Part shown: piece after piece, positions 9,969 through 18,167 of the stretch
Layout: the number at the start of each line of letters is the position of its first letter
Numbering within the stretch: position 1 is the first letter of the stretch
Source of the DNA: Bacteroidales bacterium
Lineage (GTDB): Bacteria; Bacteroidota; Bacteroidia; Bacteroidales; UBA932
Length of the DNA: 64,000 nucleotides
NCBI GenBank assembly: GCA_024398365.1
Contig: JAKSJG010000001.1
Span: 62,001-126,000, forward strand
Reading direction: 5' to 3'
Translations under genes and position numbers: made by a program
Notes under the pieces: model-generated
The model's database searches: none
Told to the model about the DNA's origin: nothing
What the model saw: the letters and a program-made list of their open reading frames with translations, nothing else

Positions 9969-11559
9969 GCTGGGCAGGGACAAGATCCTCAATATCATAC
10001 TTATTGCAGTCATGGTCATAATGGGGGCCGTGCTGATTAAGAATCTGGGCGACAGGGAGAGACAGACCATCAAGGTCGCTTCCGCCGGCAAGGGCGGAGA
10101 CTGGAACAAGCTCATAGCCGTGCTCAATCAGGTCGTGGCCAGTTATGTGGATTCCATAGACCAGGACAAGGTGACGGAAGAGGTGCTTCCGCTTATCATG
10201 GCAAAGCTCGACCCGCATTCGGTATATATGGAGCCTCAGGAGCTCGAGCAGGCTGACGAAGACCTCTCCGGCGGCTTCGACGGCATAGGCATACAGTTCA
10301 ACGTGCCCAATGACACGGCCATCGTCACCAATGTCATATCCGGAGGTCCGTCTGACAAGGCGGGGCTTCTCTCCGGCGACCGCGTGATAAAGGTTGACTC
10401 CGTAGTCATAGCAGGCGTCGAAATGCCTCAGGACTCCATGGTCCGCCTGATGCGTGGCAAGAAGGGCAGCAAGGTGACAATCAGCGTGCAGAGATCCGGC
10501 TCGGACAAACTCGTGCCTTTCGTCGTGACACGCGACAAGATACCTGTCAAGAGCGTTGACGTGGCATTTATGGTCAATGACACCACAGGATATCTCAAGC
10601 TTTCGAAGTTCTCCCGCACCAGTTATCTGGAATTCATCAAGGCAATGCTGCCTCTGCGCGAGAAGGGCATGAAGCGTCTCATCTTCGACCTGCGTGACAA
10701 TACGGGCGGTTATATGGATCAGGCCATACTGCTTTCCAATGAATTCCTTGACAAGGGCAAGCTTGTTGTCTATATGGAAGGCCTTCACAGTGAACGCCAG
10801 GATGTATATGCCGACGGAAAGGGTTTCTTCAAGGACCTCGAACTTGCAATACTGATCAACGAATATTCGGCTTCTTCCAGCGAGATATTCACCGGAGCCA
10901 TGCAGGACAATGACCGCGCGACGGTGTACGGCGTCCGTTCCTTCGGAAAGGGCCTAGTGCAGGAGCCTTTCTATTTCTCGGACGGCTCCGGCATCAGACT
11001 GACCATAGCCCGCTATCATACGCCTACGGGCAGATGCCTCCAGAAGCCTTACACTGATGATCATGACTTCGACATACCCAAGCGCTACGAGCGCGGCGAG
11101 ATGATATCGAGGGACAGCATACCTGTCGCAGATTCGCTCAAGTTTGTCACTGCGGGCGGAAGGACAGTATATGGTGGCGGCGGTATCATCCCGGACGTGT
11201 TCGTGCCACTTGACACTGTGGGCGTCACCGACTTCCTCGTGAAATGCAACCGTGAGAGCCTCCAGGTGAAATTCGCCAACGAGATATGCGACCAGTACAG
11301 ACCGAAGATACGTGAGATCAAGGATATGAAGGCTCTTGAAAGCTTCTTCAGCACCCTTGACCTGAAGAACCGCTTCATCGCCTTTGCCAAGGCCAATGGC
11401 GTGACGCTGAAGCCGGGCGAATGGGAGATCTCCGGCAAGTATATCATTACTCAGGTGAAGGCCATCATAGGCCGTTATACGCCTATGGACGACGCAGCCT
11501 TCTATCCTATATTCCTGACTATCGACAATACCGCCCAGAGGGCTCTGGCCGGCAAATAA
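9961..11559 (+). CDS. S41 C-terminal processing protease
   Basis: This is a periplasmic protease of the Prc/CtpA family that trims unstructured C-termini. An N-terminal signal anchor (residues ~8-27) leads to a PDZ domain near 105-190 (GGFDGIGIQF, ISGGPSDKAGLLSGDRVIKV). The catalytic core follows: RDNTGGYMDQA, SASSSE with the nucleophile Ser at about 305, and SFGKG with the general base Lys at about 330. The Ser-Lys spacing of 25 is as in the family. About 160 residues follow the core (HTPTGRCLQKPY onward), as in Bacteroidetes homologues. It is the last gene of the + strand run and faces the gene-free region. Confidence 0.93.
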   Translation: MNKLGRDKILNIILIAVMVIMGAVLIKNLGDRERQTIKVASAGKGGDWNKLIAVLNQVVASYVDSIDQDKVTEEVLPLIMAKLDPHSVYMEPQELEQADEDLSGGFDGIGIQFNVPNDTAIVTNVISGGPSDKAGLLSGDRVIKVDSVVIAGVEMPQDSMVRLMRGKKGSKVTISVQRSGSDKLVPFVVTRDKIPVKSVDVAFMVNDTTGYLKLSKFSRTSYLEFIKAMLPLREKGMKRLIFDLRDNTGGYMDQAILLSNEFLDKGKLVVYMEGLHSERQDVYADGKGFFKDLELAILINEYSASSSEIFTGAMQDNDRATVYGVRSFGKGLVQEPFYFSDGSGIRLTIARYHTPTGRCLQKPYTDDHDFDIPKRYERGEMISRDSIPVADSLKFVTAGGRTVYGGGGIIPDVFVPLDTVGVTDFLVKCNRESLQVKFANEICDQYRPKIREIKDMKALESFFSTLDLKNRFIAFAKANGVTLKPGEWEISGKYIITQVKAIIGRYTPMDDAAFYPIFLTIDNTAQRALAGK

Positions 11560-11789
11560 CGACATCTTTAATATAAGCTGAACTCCGGCTGTCATGGACC
11601 AGGCTGTGCCCCAATCGCTGTGATGGGTGCAGAGCTTGCCGGAACGCTTCGCCTGTCCAGTTCTATAGTGGCTTGACGCCGGGCGGCAAAGGCTGTGGGC
11701 GATTGGAAGCGAAGGCGATTTGCGAGAGCGGATAAAGGCGGAAGGCGGCATAACGGCGAGTGGCGCCCTTCTTTGCCCGACGATAGTAA

Positions 11790-11878
11790 GGCGTCTGCAG
11801 ACGCCCGGCGGAGAGTGGGTCTTGCGCAGCAAGACAGGAAGCTCGGGAGCCCGCAGGGGTGCGGGGGTGCAACCCCCG
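11790..11878. repeat. three consecutive GC-rich hairpins with TGCA/GCA loops
   Basis: Three perfect inverted repeats follow each other. GGCGTCTGCAGACGCC is at 11790-11805. GTCTTGC-gca-GCAAGAC is at 11819-11835. CGGGGGT-gca-ACCCCCG is at 11862-11878. The shared GCA in the loops is striking. The strand of any transcript is not known. Confidence 0.65.
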
Positions 11879-12154
11879 TTATATCCTTGGGGCCGCCGTT
11901 ATGCAACTGGAGCCCCGCTCGAGACAATTTTCGCCTGAGCCCGATCGCCTCATGCCCCAGCCCGGCGTCAAGAATGAAAAGTGGGAAACAGTGAACGTCA
12001 CAGGAGAGCCGTCAGGCGATGGTTTGTGCCACCCAAGGCCTTTATTTCAGGATTGGGAAGCATGACCGGCCATTGGAAAGGGGCCTGACGGGTGTGCCTG
12101 CAACCCATTTGCCCTAGTACCATGGACAACTCTCGCTTGCTCCCAATCGCCGAA

Positions 12155-12567
12155 AAAGGTACGGAGCCAGAAGGCCCTGGGAGGCGGATTTTGTCCGTAC
12201 CTTTATGAGCCGGAAATCACCGATAGGCCTTAGAGTGCCGTCTGGGGCTGGTTGGGGCCGTATAGCTGTGAGAGGTACGGAGTCAGAAGCCCCTGTGATG
12301 ACGTTTCTGTCCGTACCTCTCGGAGCGGAAAATTGCCGATGTGCCTCTGAGTGCCGTCTGAGGCAGGTTGGGTTCTGATAGCCGAAAGAGGTGCGGAGCC
12401 AGAAGGCCCTGAGAAGCCGATTTTGTCCGTACCTTTAGGGGCAGGAAATTGCCGATAGGCCTTAGAGTGCCGCTGATGCCGGTTGGGGCCGTATAGCTGT
12501 GAGAGGTACGGAGCTGGAAAGCCCTGAGAAGCCGGTTTTGTCCGTACCTGCCGGAGATTGTACGGCG
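12155..12567. repeat. 116-bp tandem repeat, about 3.5 copies, each with a hairpin
   Basis: Copies begin at 12155, 12271, 12387 and 12502, a period of 115-116 bases; the last copy is cut short. Each carries an inverted repeat of about 11 bases. Copy 1 has AAAGGTACGGA with TCCGTACCTTT. Copy 2 has AGAGGTACGGA with TCCGTACCTCT. Copy 3 has AGAGGTGCGGA with TCCGTACCTTT (two G.U pairs). Copy 4 pairs over 9 bases. The loops are about 28 bases. The stretch between hairpins (GATAGGCCTTAGAGTGCCG, GTTGGGGCCGTATAGCTGTG) is also conserved. Confidence 0.85.
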
Positions 12568-12593
12568 AAGGCGATTTGCGGGAGCGGAAAACT

Positions 12594-12623
12594 AAAAAAG
12601 CAGGCCATCGTTGACCTGCTTTT
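12594..12623 (-). terminator. terminator downstream of the TonB-like gene
   Basis: AAAAGCAGG (12596-12604) pairs with CCTGCTTTT (12615-12623) around a 10-base loop. Read on the minus strand it ends in a T-run, closing the unit that ends with the TonB-like gene. A T-run on the plus side allows two-way use. Confidence 0.8.
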
Positions 12624-12646
12624 GTATGATGCGGCTGTGCTGCTGT

Positions 12647-13372
12647 TTACTGTTTGATGAATCGATAGACTATTTCGCCCTCCTGCTTGGCAGGGGCGCT
12701 GGTCTTGGCTGAAAAGCGGGAACGCTTGGCGGCGTCGAGCGCGAGGCTGCGGAGCTGGCCGTCCTTGCAGGACTGGGCATCCTTGATTTTCGCGTCCACG
12801 ACACGGCCCTGCTGATTGACCCAGATGGCAACATATACGTCACCGCCACGCTCGCCCTTGTAGGCCGGGATAGGGAGGTGTACGGCCTTGCGTCCCTCCA
12901 GGGAATACCTCAGGATAGACGGACCGGTATAGCTCTGTGCCGGCTTGTCCTCCTTCTCCTCGCTGACCGTACCTGTATCGACCGTCTCCTCCTCGCTCAT
13001 CTCCCTGAGGGCCTCGGCTTTGGATGCGTCGAGACGCTTCTGGAGCTCCGCCGCTTCCTTGTAGAGGTCGGTTCCGGTCTTGCCGGTGTTGTCCTTGAGC
13101 TTGGCACCGGCATCCACTGCCACATTGCGTATGCTTTCCTTTGGAAGGGCGCTCAGCAGTTCGGCAACCTGCCTGCTTGCCTCCTCCTTGAGGTCCTCCT
13201 CCTTGATCTCCTCTTCCTTCTCCTCCTGCTTGGAGAAATCGAGTACAAAGGATGTCTCCTCGCCTGCAATCGTTCCGATTGAGGCCAGAAGCAATACGAT
13301 CAATATGGAGAGGTGGAAGACCAAAGTGGTATAGATACCGGCTTTGGCTTCCTCATTGCTGTTATTTGACAT
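12647..13372 (-). CDS. TonB-family protein
   Basis: This is an inner-membrane-anchored energy transducer that would couple the proton-motive force to outer-membrane transporters. One membrane helix lies near residues 13-36 (IYTTLVFHLSILIVLLLASIG). A Glu/Lys-rich, probably extended periplasmic spacer runs to about 160. A TonB C-terminal-like domain closes the protein (GDVYVAIWVNQQGRVVDAKI, LRSLALDAAKRSRF). The spacer is acidic rather than Pro-rich, as in many Bacteroidetes TonB-like proteins. It overlaps the end of udk by 11 bases. ExbB and ExbD are encoded 3.3 kb away on the same strand and are plausible partners, though not in the same contiguous unit. Confidence 0.85.
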   Translation of the reverse strand: MSNNSNEEAKAGIYTTLVFHLSILIVLLLASIGTIAGEETSFVLDFSKQEEKEEEIKEEDLKEEASRQVAELLSALPKESIRNVAVDAGAKLKDNTGKTGTDLYKEAAELQKRLDASKAEALREMSEEETVDTGTVSEEKEDKPAQSYTGPSILRYSLEGRKAVHLPIPAYKGERGGDVYVAIWVNQQGRVVDAKIKDAQSCKDGQLRSLALDAAKRSRFSAKTSAPAKQEGEIVYRFIKQ

Positions 13373-13991
13373 CTATTCCTTTTTCCGACAGAGCTTTTTC
13401 TATGGTCGCTAAGAGCATGTTGATGGCAACGCGGTTGTGGCCGCCCTGAGGTACTATGATATCGGCATCACGCTTGCTCGGCGCGATGAACTGCAGGTGC
13501 ATCGGCTTCACTGTCTTGGTGTAGCGCTGCATGACCCATTCAACGGTCTTGCCGCGTTCCACGATGTCCCTGGCGATAACGCGCATCAGGCGGTCATCAT
13601 CATCGGCATCCACATAGACCTTGATGTCCATCTCGTCCATCAGCTTCTTGCAGGTGAAGATCAGGATGCCCTCCACTATGATGACAGGGGCGGGGGAGAG
13701 GTGCGTGGTCTCGGTTGTGGACCTTGAGCAAGTGAGGTAAGAATACACCGGCTGCTGGATGTCCCTGCCGGCTTTGAGTTCCTGAAGCTGCTCAACGAGA
13801 AGGTCGAAGTCAATGGCGTTAGGGTGGTCGAAATTGAGTTTCTGGCGCTCCTCGAGCGGCAGGTGGCTCTGATCCTTGTAGTAAGAATCCTGTGATACCA
13901 CTACTACGTGGTTGTGAAGTCTCTCTGCAAGTTCTTTCGCTACAGTCGTCTTGCCTGAGCCGGTTCCTCCGGCGATACCGATGATCAGCAT
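13362..13991 (-). CDS. udk: uridine kinase
   Basis: This kinase phosphorylates uridine and cytidine in pyrimidine salvage. The P-loop GGTGSGKTT is at residues 7-15, right after the start; VVSQDSYYKD, NFDHPNAIDFD and VIIVEGILIF follow in the family's order. The length, 209, is standard. The ATG at 13991 (MLIIGIAGG) is preferred: a longer frame to 14045 would run into the end of asnS and adds residues the family lacks. The gene lies 10 bases after asnS and overlaps the TonB-like gene by 11 bases, so the three are probably translated from one message. Confidence 0.95.
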   Translation of the reverse strand: MLIIGIAGGTGSGKTTVAKELAERLHNHVVVVSQDSYYKDQSHLPLEERQKLNFDHPNAIDFDLLVEQLQELKAGRDIQQPVYSYLTCSRSTTETTHLSPAPVIIVEGILIFTCKKLMDEMDIKVYVDADDDDRLMRVIARDIVERGKTVEWVMQRYTKTVKPMHLQFIAPSKRDADIIVPQGGHNRVAINMLLATIEKALSEKGIDVK

Positions 13992-14001
13992 AATATGATT
14001 T

Positions 14002-15381
14002 TTAGAATTCAGCAGTCTTAGGTGTTCTAGGGAACGGGATGACATCCCTGATGTTGGACATACCTGTCACGAAGAGCAGGAGTCGCTCGAAGCCGAGGCC
14101 GAAGCCGCTGTGAGGGCAGGTTCCGAAACGGCGTGTGTCAATGTACCACCAGAGGTTGGTTGTATCCATCTTGAGCTCCTCAATGCGGTTGTTGAGTTTC
14201 TCGAGGGATGACTCACGCTCTGAACCGCCGATGATCTCACCGATCTTAGGGAAGAGCACGTCAGTGCCGCGTACGGTCTTGCCGTCGTCATTCTGCTTCA
14301 TGTAGAATGCCTTGATATCCTTAGGATAGTCTGTGAGGATGACAGGTTTCTTGAAATGCTTCTCCACGAGATATCTTTCGTGTTCGCTCTGGAGATCCAC
14401 TCCCCAGCTTACTGGGAACTCGAACTTCTCTCCGCTCTTCATCAGAATATCCACGCCCTCCGTATAGCTGAGGCGTACGAATTCTGTCTTGACAACGCTC
14501 TGGAGGCGCTCGATCAGTTCAGGGTCAATCATCTTGTTGAGGAACTGGAGGTCATCCATGCAGTTGTCGAGAGCGTACTGCACGAGGTACTTGATGAATT
14601 CCTCTTCGAGGTCCATCAGGTCATTCACTTCGTAGAATGCCATCTCCGGTTCAACCATCCAGAATTCTGCGAGGTGGCGCGGAGTATTGGAGTTCTCAGC
14701 CCTGAAAGTAGGGCCGAAGGTGTAAATGTTGCCGAGTGCCGTGGCGCCGAGCTCACCTTCGAGCTGGCCGCTTACGGTAAGGGAGGTGTGGCGTCCGAAG
14801 AAATCCTGGCTGTAGTCAATCTTGCCGTCCTCAGTGCGTGGAAGATTGTCAGGGTCGAGAGTGGTGACCTGGAACATCTCGCCTGCACCTTCACAGTCTG
14901 ACGCTGTGATGAGAGGAGTATGGAGATAGACGAAACCCTTGTCGTTGAAGAATTTGTGAATCGCAAAAGCCATTGCGTGGCGGATTCTGAGCACAGCGCC
15001 GAAAGTATTGGTGCGTGGTCTCAGATGCGCAATCTCGCGAAGGAACTCCATGCTGTGGCCCTTCTTCTGAAGAGGGTAAGACTCAGGGTCCGCTGTTCCG
15101 AGCACCTCAATTTCCTTTGCCTGTACCTCCACAGCCTGACCGCTGCCCATGGACTCAACGAGCGCACCCTTCACTGAAAGGCAGGCGCCTGTCGTAATCT
15201 GCTTCATGAGATCTTCGCTGAAATTGGCCAGGTCACATACAATCTGGATATTATTGATTGTCGAACCGTCATTGAGGGCTATGAAAGCCACGTTCTTGTT
15301 ACCTCTTTTGGTTCTGACCCAACCTTTTACCAGGACATCCTGTCCCGGTGTCTCTGCGAGCAATGCCTTGATTCTTTTCAT
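14002..15381 (-). CDS. asnS: asparagine-tRNA ligase
   Basis: This class IIb aminoacyl-tRNA synthetase charges tRNA-Asn. An N-terminal OB-fold anticodon-binding domain (residues ~10-110, [19 protein letters not shown]) precedes the class II core. Motif 2 appears as [21 protein letters not shown] and motif 3 as [12 protein letters not shown]. The end, [14 protein letters not shown], is typical of AsnRS; the asparagine-type motif 2 sets it apart from AspRS. Length 459. It lies 21 bases downstream of the alkaline phosphatase gene on the same strand. Confidence 0.96.
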   Translation of the reverse strand: MKRIKALLAETPGQDVLVKGWVRTKRGNKNVAFIALNDGSTINNIQIVCDLANFSEDLMKQITTGACLSVKGALVESMGSGQAVEVQAKEIEVLGTADPESYPLQKKGHSMEFLREIAHLRPRTNTFGAVLRIRHAMAFAIHKFFNDKGFVYLHTPLITASDCEGAGEMFQVTTLDPDNLPRTEDGKIDYSQDFFGRHTSLTVSGQLEGELGATALGNIYTFGPTFRAENSNTPRHLAEFWMVEPEMAFYEVNDLMDLEEEFIKYLVQYALDNCMDDLQFLNKMIDPELIERLQSVVKTEFVRLSYTEGVDILMKSGEKFEFPVSWGVDLQSEHERYLVEKHFKKPVILTDYPKDIKAFYMKQNDDGKTVRGTDVLFPKIGEIIGGSERESSLEKLNNRIEELKMDTTNLWWYIDTRRFGTCPHSGFGLGFERLLLFVTGMSNIRDVIPFPRTPKTAEF

Positions 15382-15402
15382 TATTGTTATTCTTTTTATG
15401 TT

Positions 15403-16614
15403 CTAGAATTTGATTCCCATCGCCTTGCATATCTTGCGAGGGATGTCGGTGTTGTCCTGGCGTCCGGCAAACATCTCGCTGCCTGCTCCTATTGCCCAGA
15501 CAGGGACAGCACCGCCGCAGTGTGAAGTGGTCGTCCAGCCGATGCGGGCCTTCTCGGACTGCTCCTTCATCACCACCTTGTCGTTCATATATTCGTCCAC
15601 ATTGGTAGTGGATGCATCTTCCTTGATTCCGTCATAGACGGTGAGGTCATATACATAACCCTTCTTCGCACCGAGGCTCACGCCGCCGGTCTCATGGTCT
15701 GCCGTGATGACGATGAGTGTCTCCTTCGGATGCCTGCTGTAGAAATCGAGCGCCACCTTGACAGCCTCATCCATATCGATGATCTCGGTGATGGTGCCGA
15801 TGGTATTGTTGCTGTGCGCTGCAAAGTCAATCTTGCCGCCCTCAGCCATGATGAAGAAACCCTTCCTGTTGTCAACAGTCCTGATGGCAGCATCGACTAC
15901 CTGAGCCAGAGTCAGGTCGCCTTCCTTGCGTCCGAGGGCATAAGGAAGCACTTCGTCATAATTCTTCTTTGCGGTGAGCATTATCTTGTCACCCTTCTTT
16001 GCCTCAAACTCATCGATGCCGCGTGCTATCACGTAGCCGTTCTTCTCGACATCCTCATAGAGGGAAGGAAGATTCTTGTTCTTGCCTTTGACATGGAGGA
16101 ATCCTCCGCCTCCGAAGAACTCGAAACCGGACAGAGGCAGTTCCTTGCCTATCTCATAATAGGCGTTGCGCTCAACGTTGTGGCCATAGAAAGCAGCCGG
16201 TGTGGCATGGTTGAGCTGCACTGTGCTGGTGATACCGACCTTGTAGCCGGCATCGTGGGCCTTATATGCTATACTCACAAGCCTGGTGGTGGAATCCGGA
16301 GCGATACCAAGCATGTGGTTCTTTGTTTTCGTACCAGTGGCAAGCGCGGTACCTGCAGCTGAAGAGCAGGTGATAGGGTTGCTTGCGGAATAAGTTGTCG
16401 CCATTCCCAGAACCGGGAACTGCGTGAAGGCGAGAGGGTCGTTGCCTATAACGCCTCTTTCCTGCGCGAGATATGCCTCGGCGAGCGAAACGCTTGAGAA
16501 GCTCATGCCATCGCCGATGAACAGGAAAACATATTTTGCCTTTTTGGCGCCGAATGATGCTGTGGAGAGCACCAGGGCGAGTACTGTGGCCAATAATCTG
16601 AAATATCTCTTCAT
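15403..16614 (-). CDS. alkaline phosphatase, secreted
   Basis: This is a periplasmic phosphomonoesterase of the PhoA superfamily with two zinc and one magnesium sites. A signal peptide (MKRYFRLLATVLALVLSTASFG) is followed by the metal-binding FLFIGDGMS. The nucleophile region is TCSSAAGTALATGTKT, then ITADHETGGVS and TSHCGGAVPVWAIG give the remaining metal ligands. The length, 403, is close to the short alkaline phosphatases of Bacteroidetes. A terminator stands just upstream, between it and the ExbD gene. No Pho-box-like repeat was recognised, so phosphate control is not shown. Confidence 0.93.
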   Translation of the reverse strand: MKRYFRLLATVLALVLSTASFGAKKAKYVFLFIGDGMSFSSVSLAEAYLAQERGVIGNDPLAFTQFPVLGMATTYSASNPITCSSAAGTALATGTKTKNHMLGIAPDSTTRLVSIAYKAHDAGYKVGITSTVQLNHATPAAFYGHNVERNAYYEIGKELPLSGFEFFGGGGFLHVKGKNKNLPSLYEDVEKNGYVIARGIDEFEAKKGDKIMLTAKKNYDEVLPYALGRKEGDLTLAQVVDAAIRTVDNRKGFFIMAEGGKIDFAAHSNNTIGTITEIIDMDEAVKVALDFYSRHPKETLIVITADHETGGVSLGAKKGYVYDLTVYDGIKEDASTTNVDEYMNDKVVMKEQSEKARIGWTTTSHCGGAVPVWAIGAGSEMFAGRQDNTDIPRKICKAMGIKF

Positions 16615-16620
16615 ATCTTA

Positions 16621-16661
16621 AAAATATAAAAGAAAGGGTGACTCTGTGGCCACCCTTTCTT
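16621..16661 (-). terminator. terminator after the ExbB/ExbD genes
   Basis: AAGAAAGGGTG (16630-16640) pairs with CACCCTTTCTT (16651-16661) as a perfect 11-bp stem. On the minus strand an AT-rich T-run follows (16621-16630). It separates the ExbB/ExbD unit from the alkaline phosphatase gene. Confidence 0.85.
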
Positions 16662-16675
16662 AGAAGTAAGTATCG

Positions 16676-17140
16676 TTAGTTTACCTTGCGGGCGCCGTAC
16701 ATAATCTTGAGGGCCGAGCAACGGCGAAGCTCCTGCTTCACGTCTGTGATGATACCCATGCGGGTATCCTTGTCAGCCTTGATTGATACGGTCATAAACG
16801 GACGGTCAGCTTCGCTGAGGTTTTCACGCTCTGAAGCGATGAAGTCACGGATATCGTCAACTGTTCTGAAAGAGTCGTTGAGCTGGATACGGGAGTCAGT
16901 ACCGAACTGAGCGGCATACTGGCTTGTAGGCTCACCGATGAAGATATAAGATGCAAGATCCTTTCTTTCGAGCTTTGCGATTTCTGAAGCAGCAGGTACG
17001 GATACCTTGACCTTGCGGTCAGTCTGACGCATGCTGGTGGAAACCATAAAGAACATCAGAATCATGAACACGATATCTGGAAGGGACGCAGTACTGATAC
17101 CAGGTGTGTCACCCTTTTCTTTTTTGATGAATTTAGCCAT
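16676..17140 (-). CDS. ExbD/TolR-type biopolymer transport protein (second copy)
   Basis: This is a proton-channel partner of ExbB, anchored by one membrane helix (residues ~21-37, LPDIVFMILMFFMVSTS). The helix carries the Asp that takes part in proton movement in this family. The rest (about 115 residues) is a periplasmic domain with VSIKADKDTRMGIITDVKQELRR, the ExbD signature end. The length is 154. It lies 14 bases after the first ExbD gene and is the last gene before the terminator. Two ExbD paralogues beside one ExbB is a recurring Bacteroidetes arrangement. Confidence 0.92.
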   Translation of the reverse strand: MAKFIKKEKGDTPGISTASLPDIVFMILMFFMVSTSMRQTDRKVKVSVPAASEIAKLERKDLASYIFIGEPTSQYAAQFGTDSRIQLNDSFRTVDDIRDFIASERENLSEADRPFMTVSIKADKDTRMGIITDVKQELRRCSALKIMYGARKVN

Positions 17141-17154
17141 ACTGAATCCTCCAA

Positions 17155-17733
17155 TTATTGTTTCTTGACATCCTTAGGTTCTGCCTCGGAAATGTTCTGA
17201 GGCACGGCCTTACGTACGATTTCCTGACGGTCTTCGTCAAGCTTTGCGTACTTCTTGCCATAATTCTGCAGTGCGAATTCATCGCGGATCTCATTTACGG
17301 CACGGATAAGTTCGTTCTGAACTTCAATGTACTTGCTGTAAGTGGTACCGCGGTCGTTCTGGAGAGAAATCACACCCTTGGATACAGGATATGTTCCGAA
17401 ACCCGGAATGTCCTTCATTTCCTTTTCAGGAAGGTTAGGGTCATCTGTAGGGTTTGTAAGGAATTCCTTGATCTTGTCTTTCAGCTGGCTGACGTCCATC
17501 ATTTCATTTCCGGCGAAAAGTCTGTCGCTGGCGTTGATCTTAACCTGGATGATATTTCTACGGTTAACCTTCTGGTCCTCTACCTTCTGGTCTTCAGCAG
17601 GTAACGGAGGGAGACGTCTTGAGAGACCTTCTTCCTTGTCCATAGTGGTAACCATCAAGAAGAATATCAACATCAGGAATGAGATATCCGCCATTGATCC
17701 ACCGTTGATTTCAGGAGTCTTTTTTGAAGCCAT
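17155..17733 (-). CDS. ExbD/TolR-type biopolymer transport protein (first copy)
   Basis: This is the longer ExbD paralogue, 192 residues. The N-terminal helix (MADISFLMLIFFLMVTTMD) holds the family Asp. The periplasmic domain carries insertions and a Lys/Asp/Glu-rich C-terminal tail (SEAEPKDVKKQ) that the second copy lacks. It starts 2 bases after the stop of the small membrane protein gene. It probably forms the ion channel with ExbB, driving a TonB-like protein; heteromeric use of both ExbD copies is inferred. Confidence 0.92.
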   Translation of the reverse strand: MASKKTPEINGGSMADISFLMLIFFLMVTTMDKEEGLSRRLPPLPAEDQKVEDQKVNRRNIIQVKINASDRLFAGNEMMDVSQLKDKIKEFLTNPTDDPNLPEKEMKDIPGFGTYPVSKGVISLQNDRGTTYSKYIEVQNELIRAVNEIRDEFALQNYGKKYAKLDEDRQEIVRKAVPQNISEAEPKDVKKQ

Positions 17734-17735
17734 AC

Positions 17736-18149
17736 CTAATTCTTAATAGCGGAGCGGATGATGCTCCAGATTACTGCAACCACTGAGGCGCCGATGAACA
17801 AATATGTGAGATAGAGGGCAGCGTCAGTGAATTTGAATGTCTGAGCTGTGGTCTCTGTATTCACGTCAATAGCTGTACCAGGTGCGAGCATGTAAACTCC
17901 ACCACAGATAACTACAACGCCGATGATGAGGGCGAGGAGTCCAATGATGCCCTTCTTGCTCTTGAATGCCCTGATGAGAGGGAATCCGAGTGCGAGTATC
18001 AAAGTGATGGCGAGAAGGATGTAAGCCCATCCGAGGTAGCCATCAAGCATCGGAGCATCCTGCGTTGTTGGATTTACAACGAAGAAGACGATGAAGATAA
18101 TCAGCGAGAGAACGAGAAGGATATACTCAATGTATTTCCAAATTTTCAT
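17736..18149 (-). CDS. small membrane protein inside the ExbB/ExbD operon
   Basis: This 137-residue protein has four predicted membrane helices (about residues 7-27, 40-60, 68-92 and 110-135; LLVLSLIIFIVFFVV, ILLAITLILALGFPLI, IIGLLALIIGVVVICGGVYML, LFIGASVVAVIWSIIRS). I do not recognise a named domain. It lies between ExbB and the first ExbD with gaps of 18 and 2 bases, so it is made together with the channel. An accessory or assembly role for the ExbB/ExbD complex is inferred from position only. Confidence 0.8.
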   Translation of the reverse strand: MKIWKYIEYILLVLSLIIFIVFFVVNPTTQDAPMLDGYLGWAYILLAITLILALGFPLIRAFKSKKGIIGLLALIIGVVVICGGVYMLAPGTAIDVNTETTAQTFKFTDAALYLTYLFIGASVVAVIWSIIRSAIKN

Positions 18150-18167
18150 AATTGCTGATTTATATAA

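Larger units (their letters stand above)
11560..12646 (+). other. gene-free structured intergenic region, 1.1 kb
   Basis: This gap separates two convergent genes. No credible coding sequence was found: the open frames here are short, low in complexity and rich in Arg/Pro/Ala. What it holds is structure: a cluster of GC-rich hairpins at 11790-11878, a 116-bp tandem repeat array at 12155-12567, a near-perfect 24-base direct repeat (11709 and 12565), and a terminator at its right end. G-rich composition unlike the flanking genes suggests a repeat element or a structured RNA. Confidence 0.6.

Noticed and set aside
11592..11938. Overlapping small frames in the 11.6-12.0 kb intergenic region
   Set aside because: Frames are open on both strands at once, start in or cross strong hairpins, and give Arg/Ala/Pro-rich products without domain or signal; treated as non-coding.
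12155..12567. 116-bp repeats as integron attC sites or a CRISPR array
   Set aside because: There are no cassette genes or integrase, the unit is far longer than a CRISPR repeat, and there are no unique spacers between identical repeats. The inverted-repeat geometry is not that of attC.
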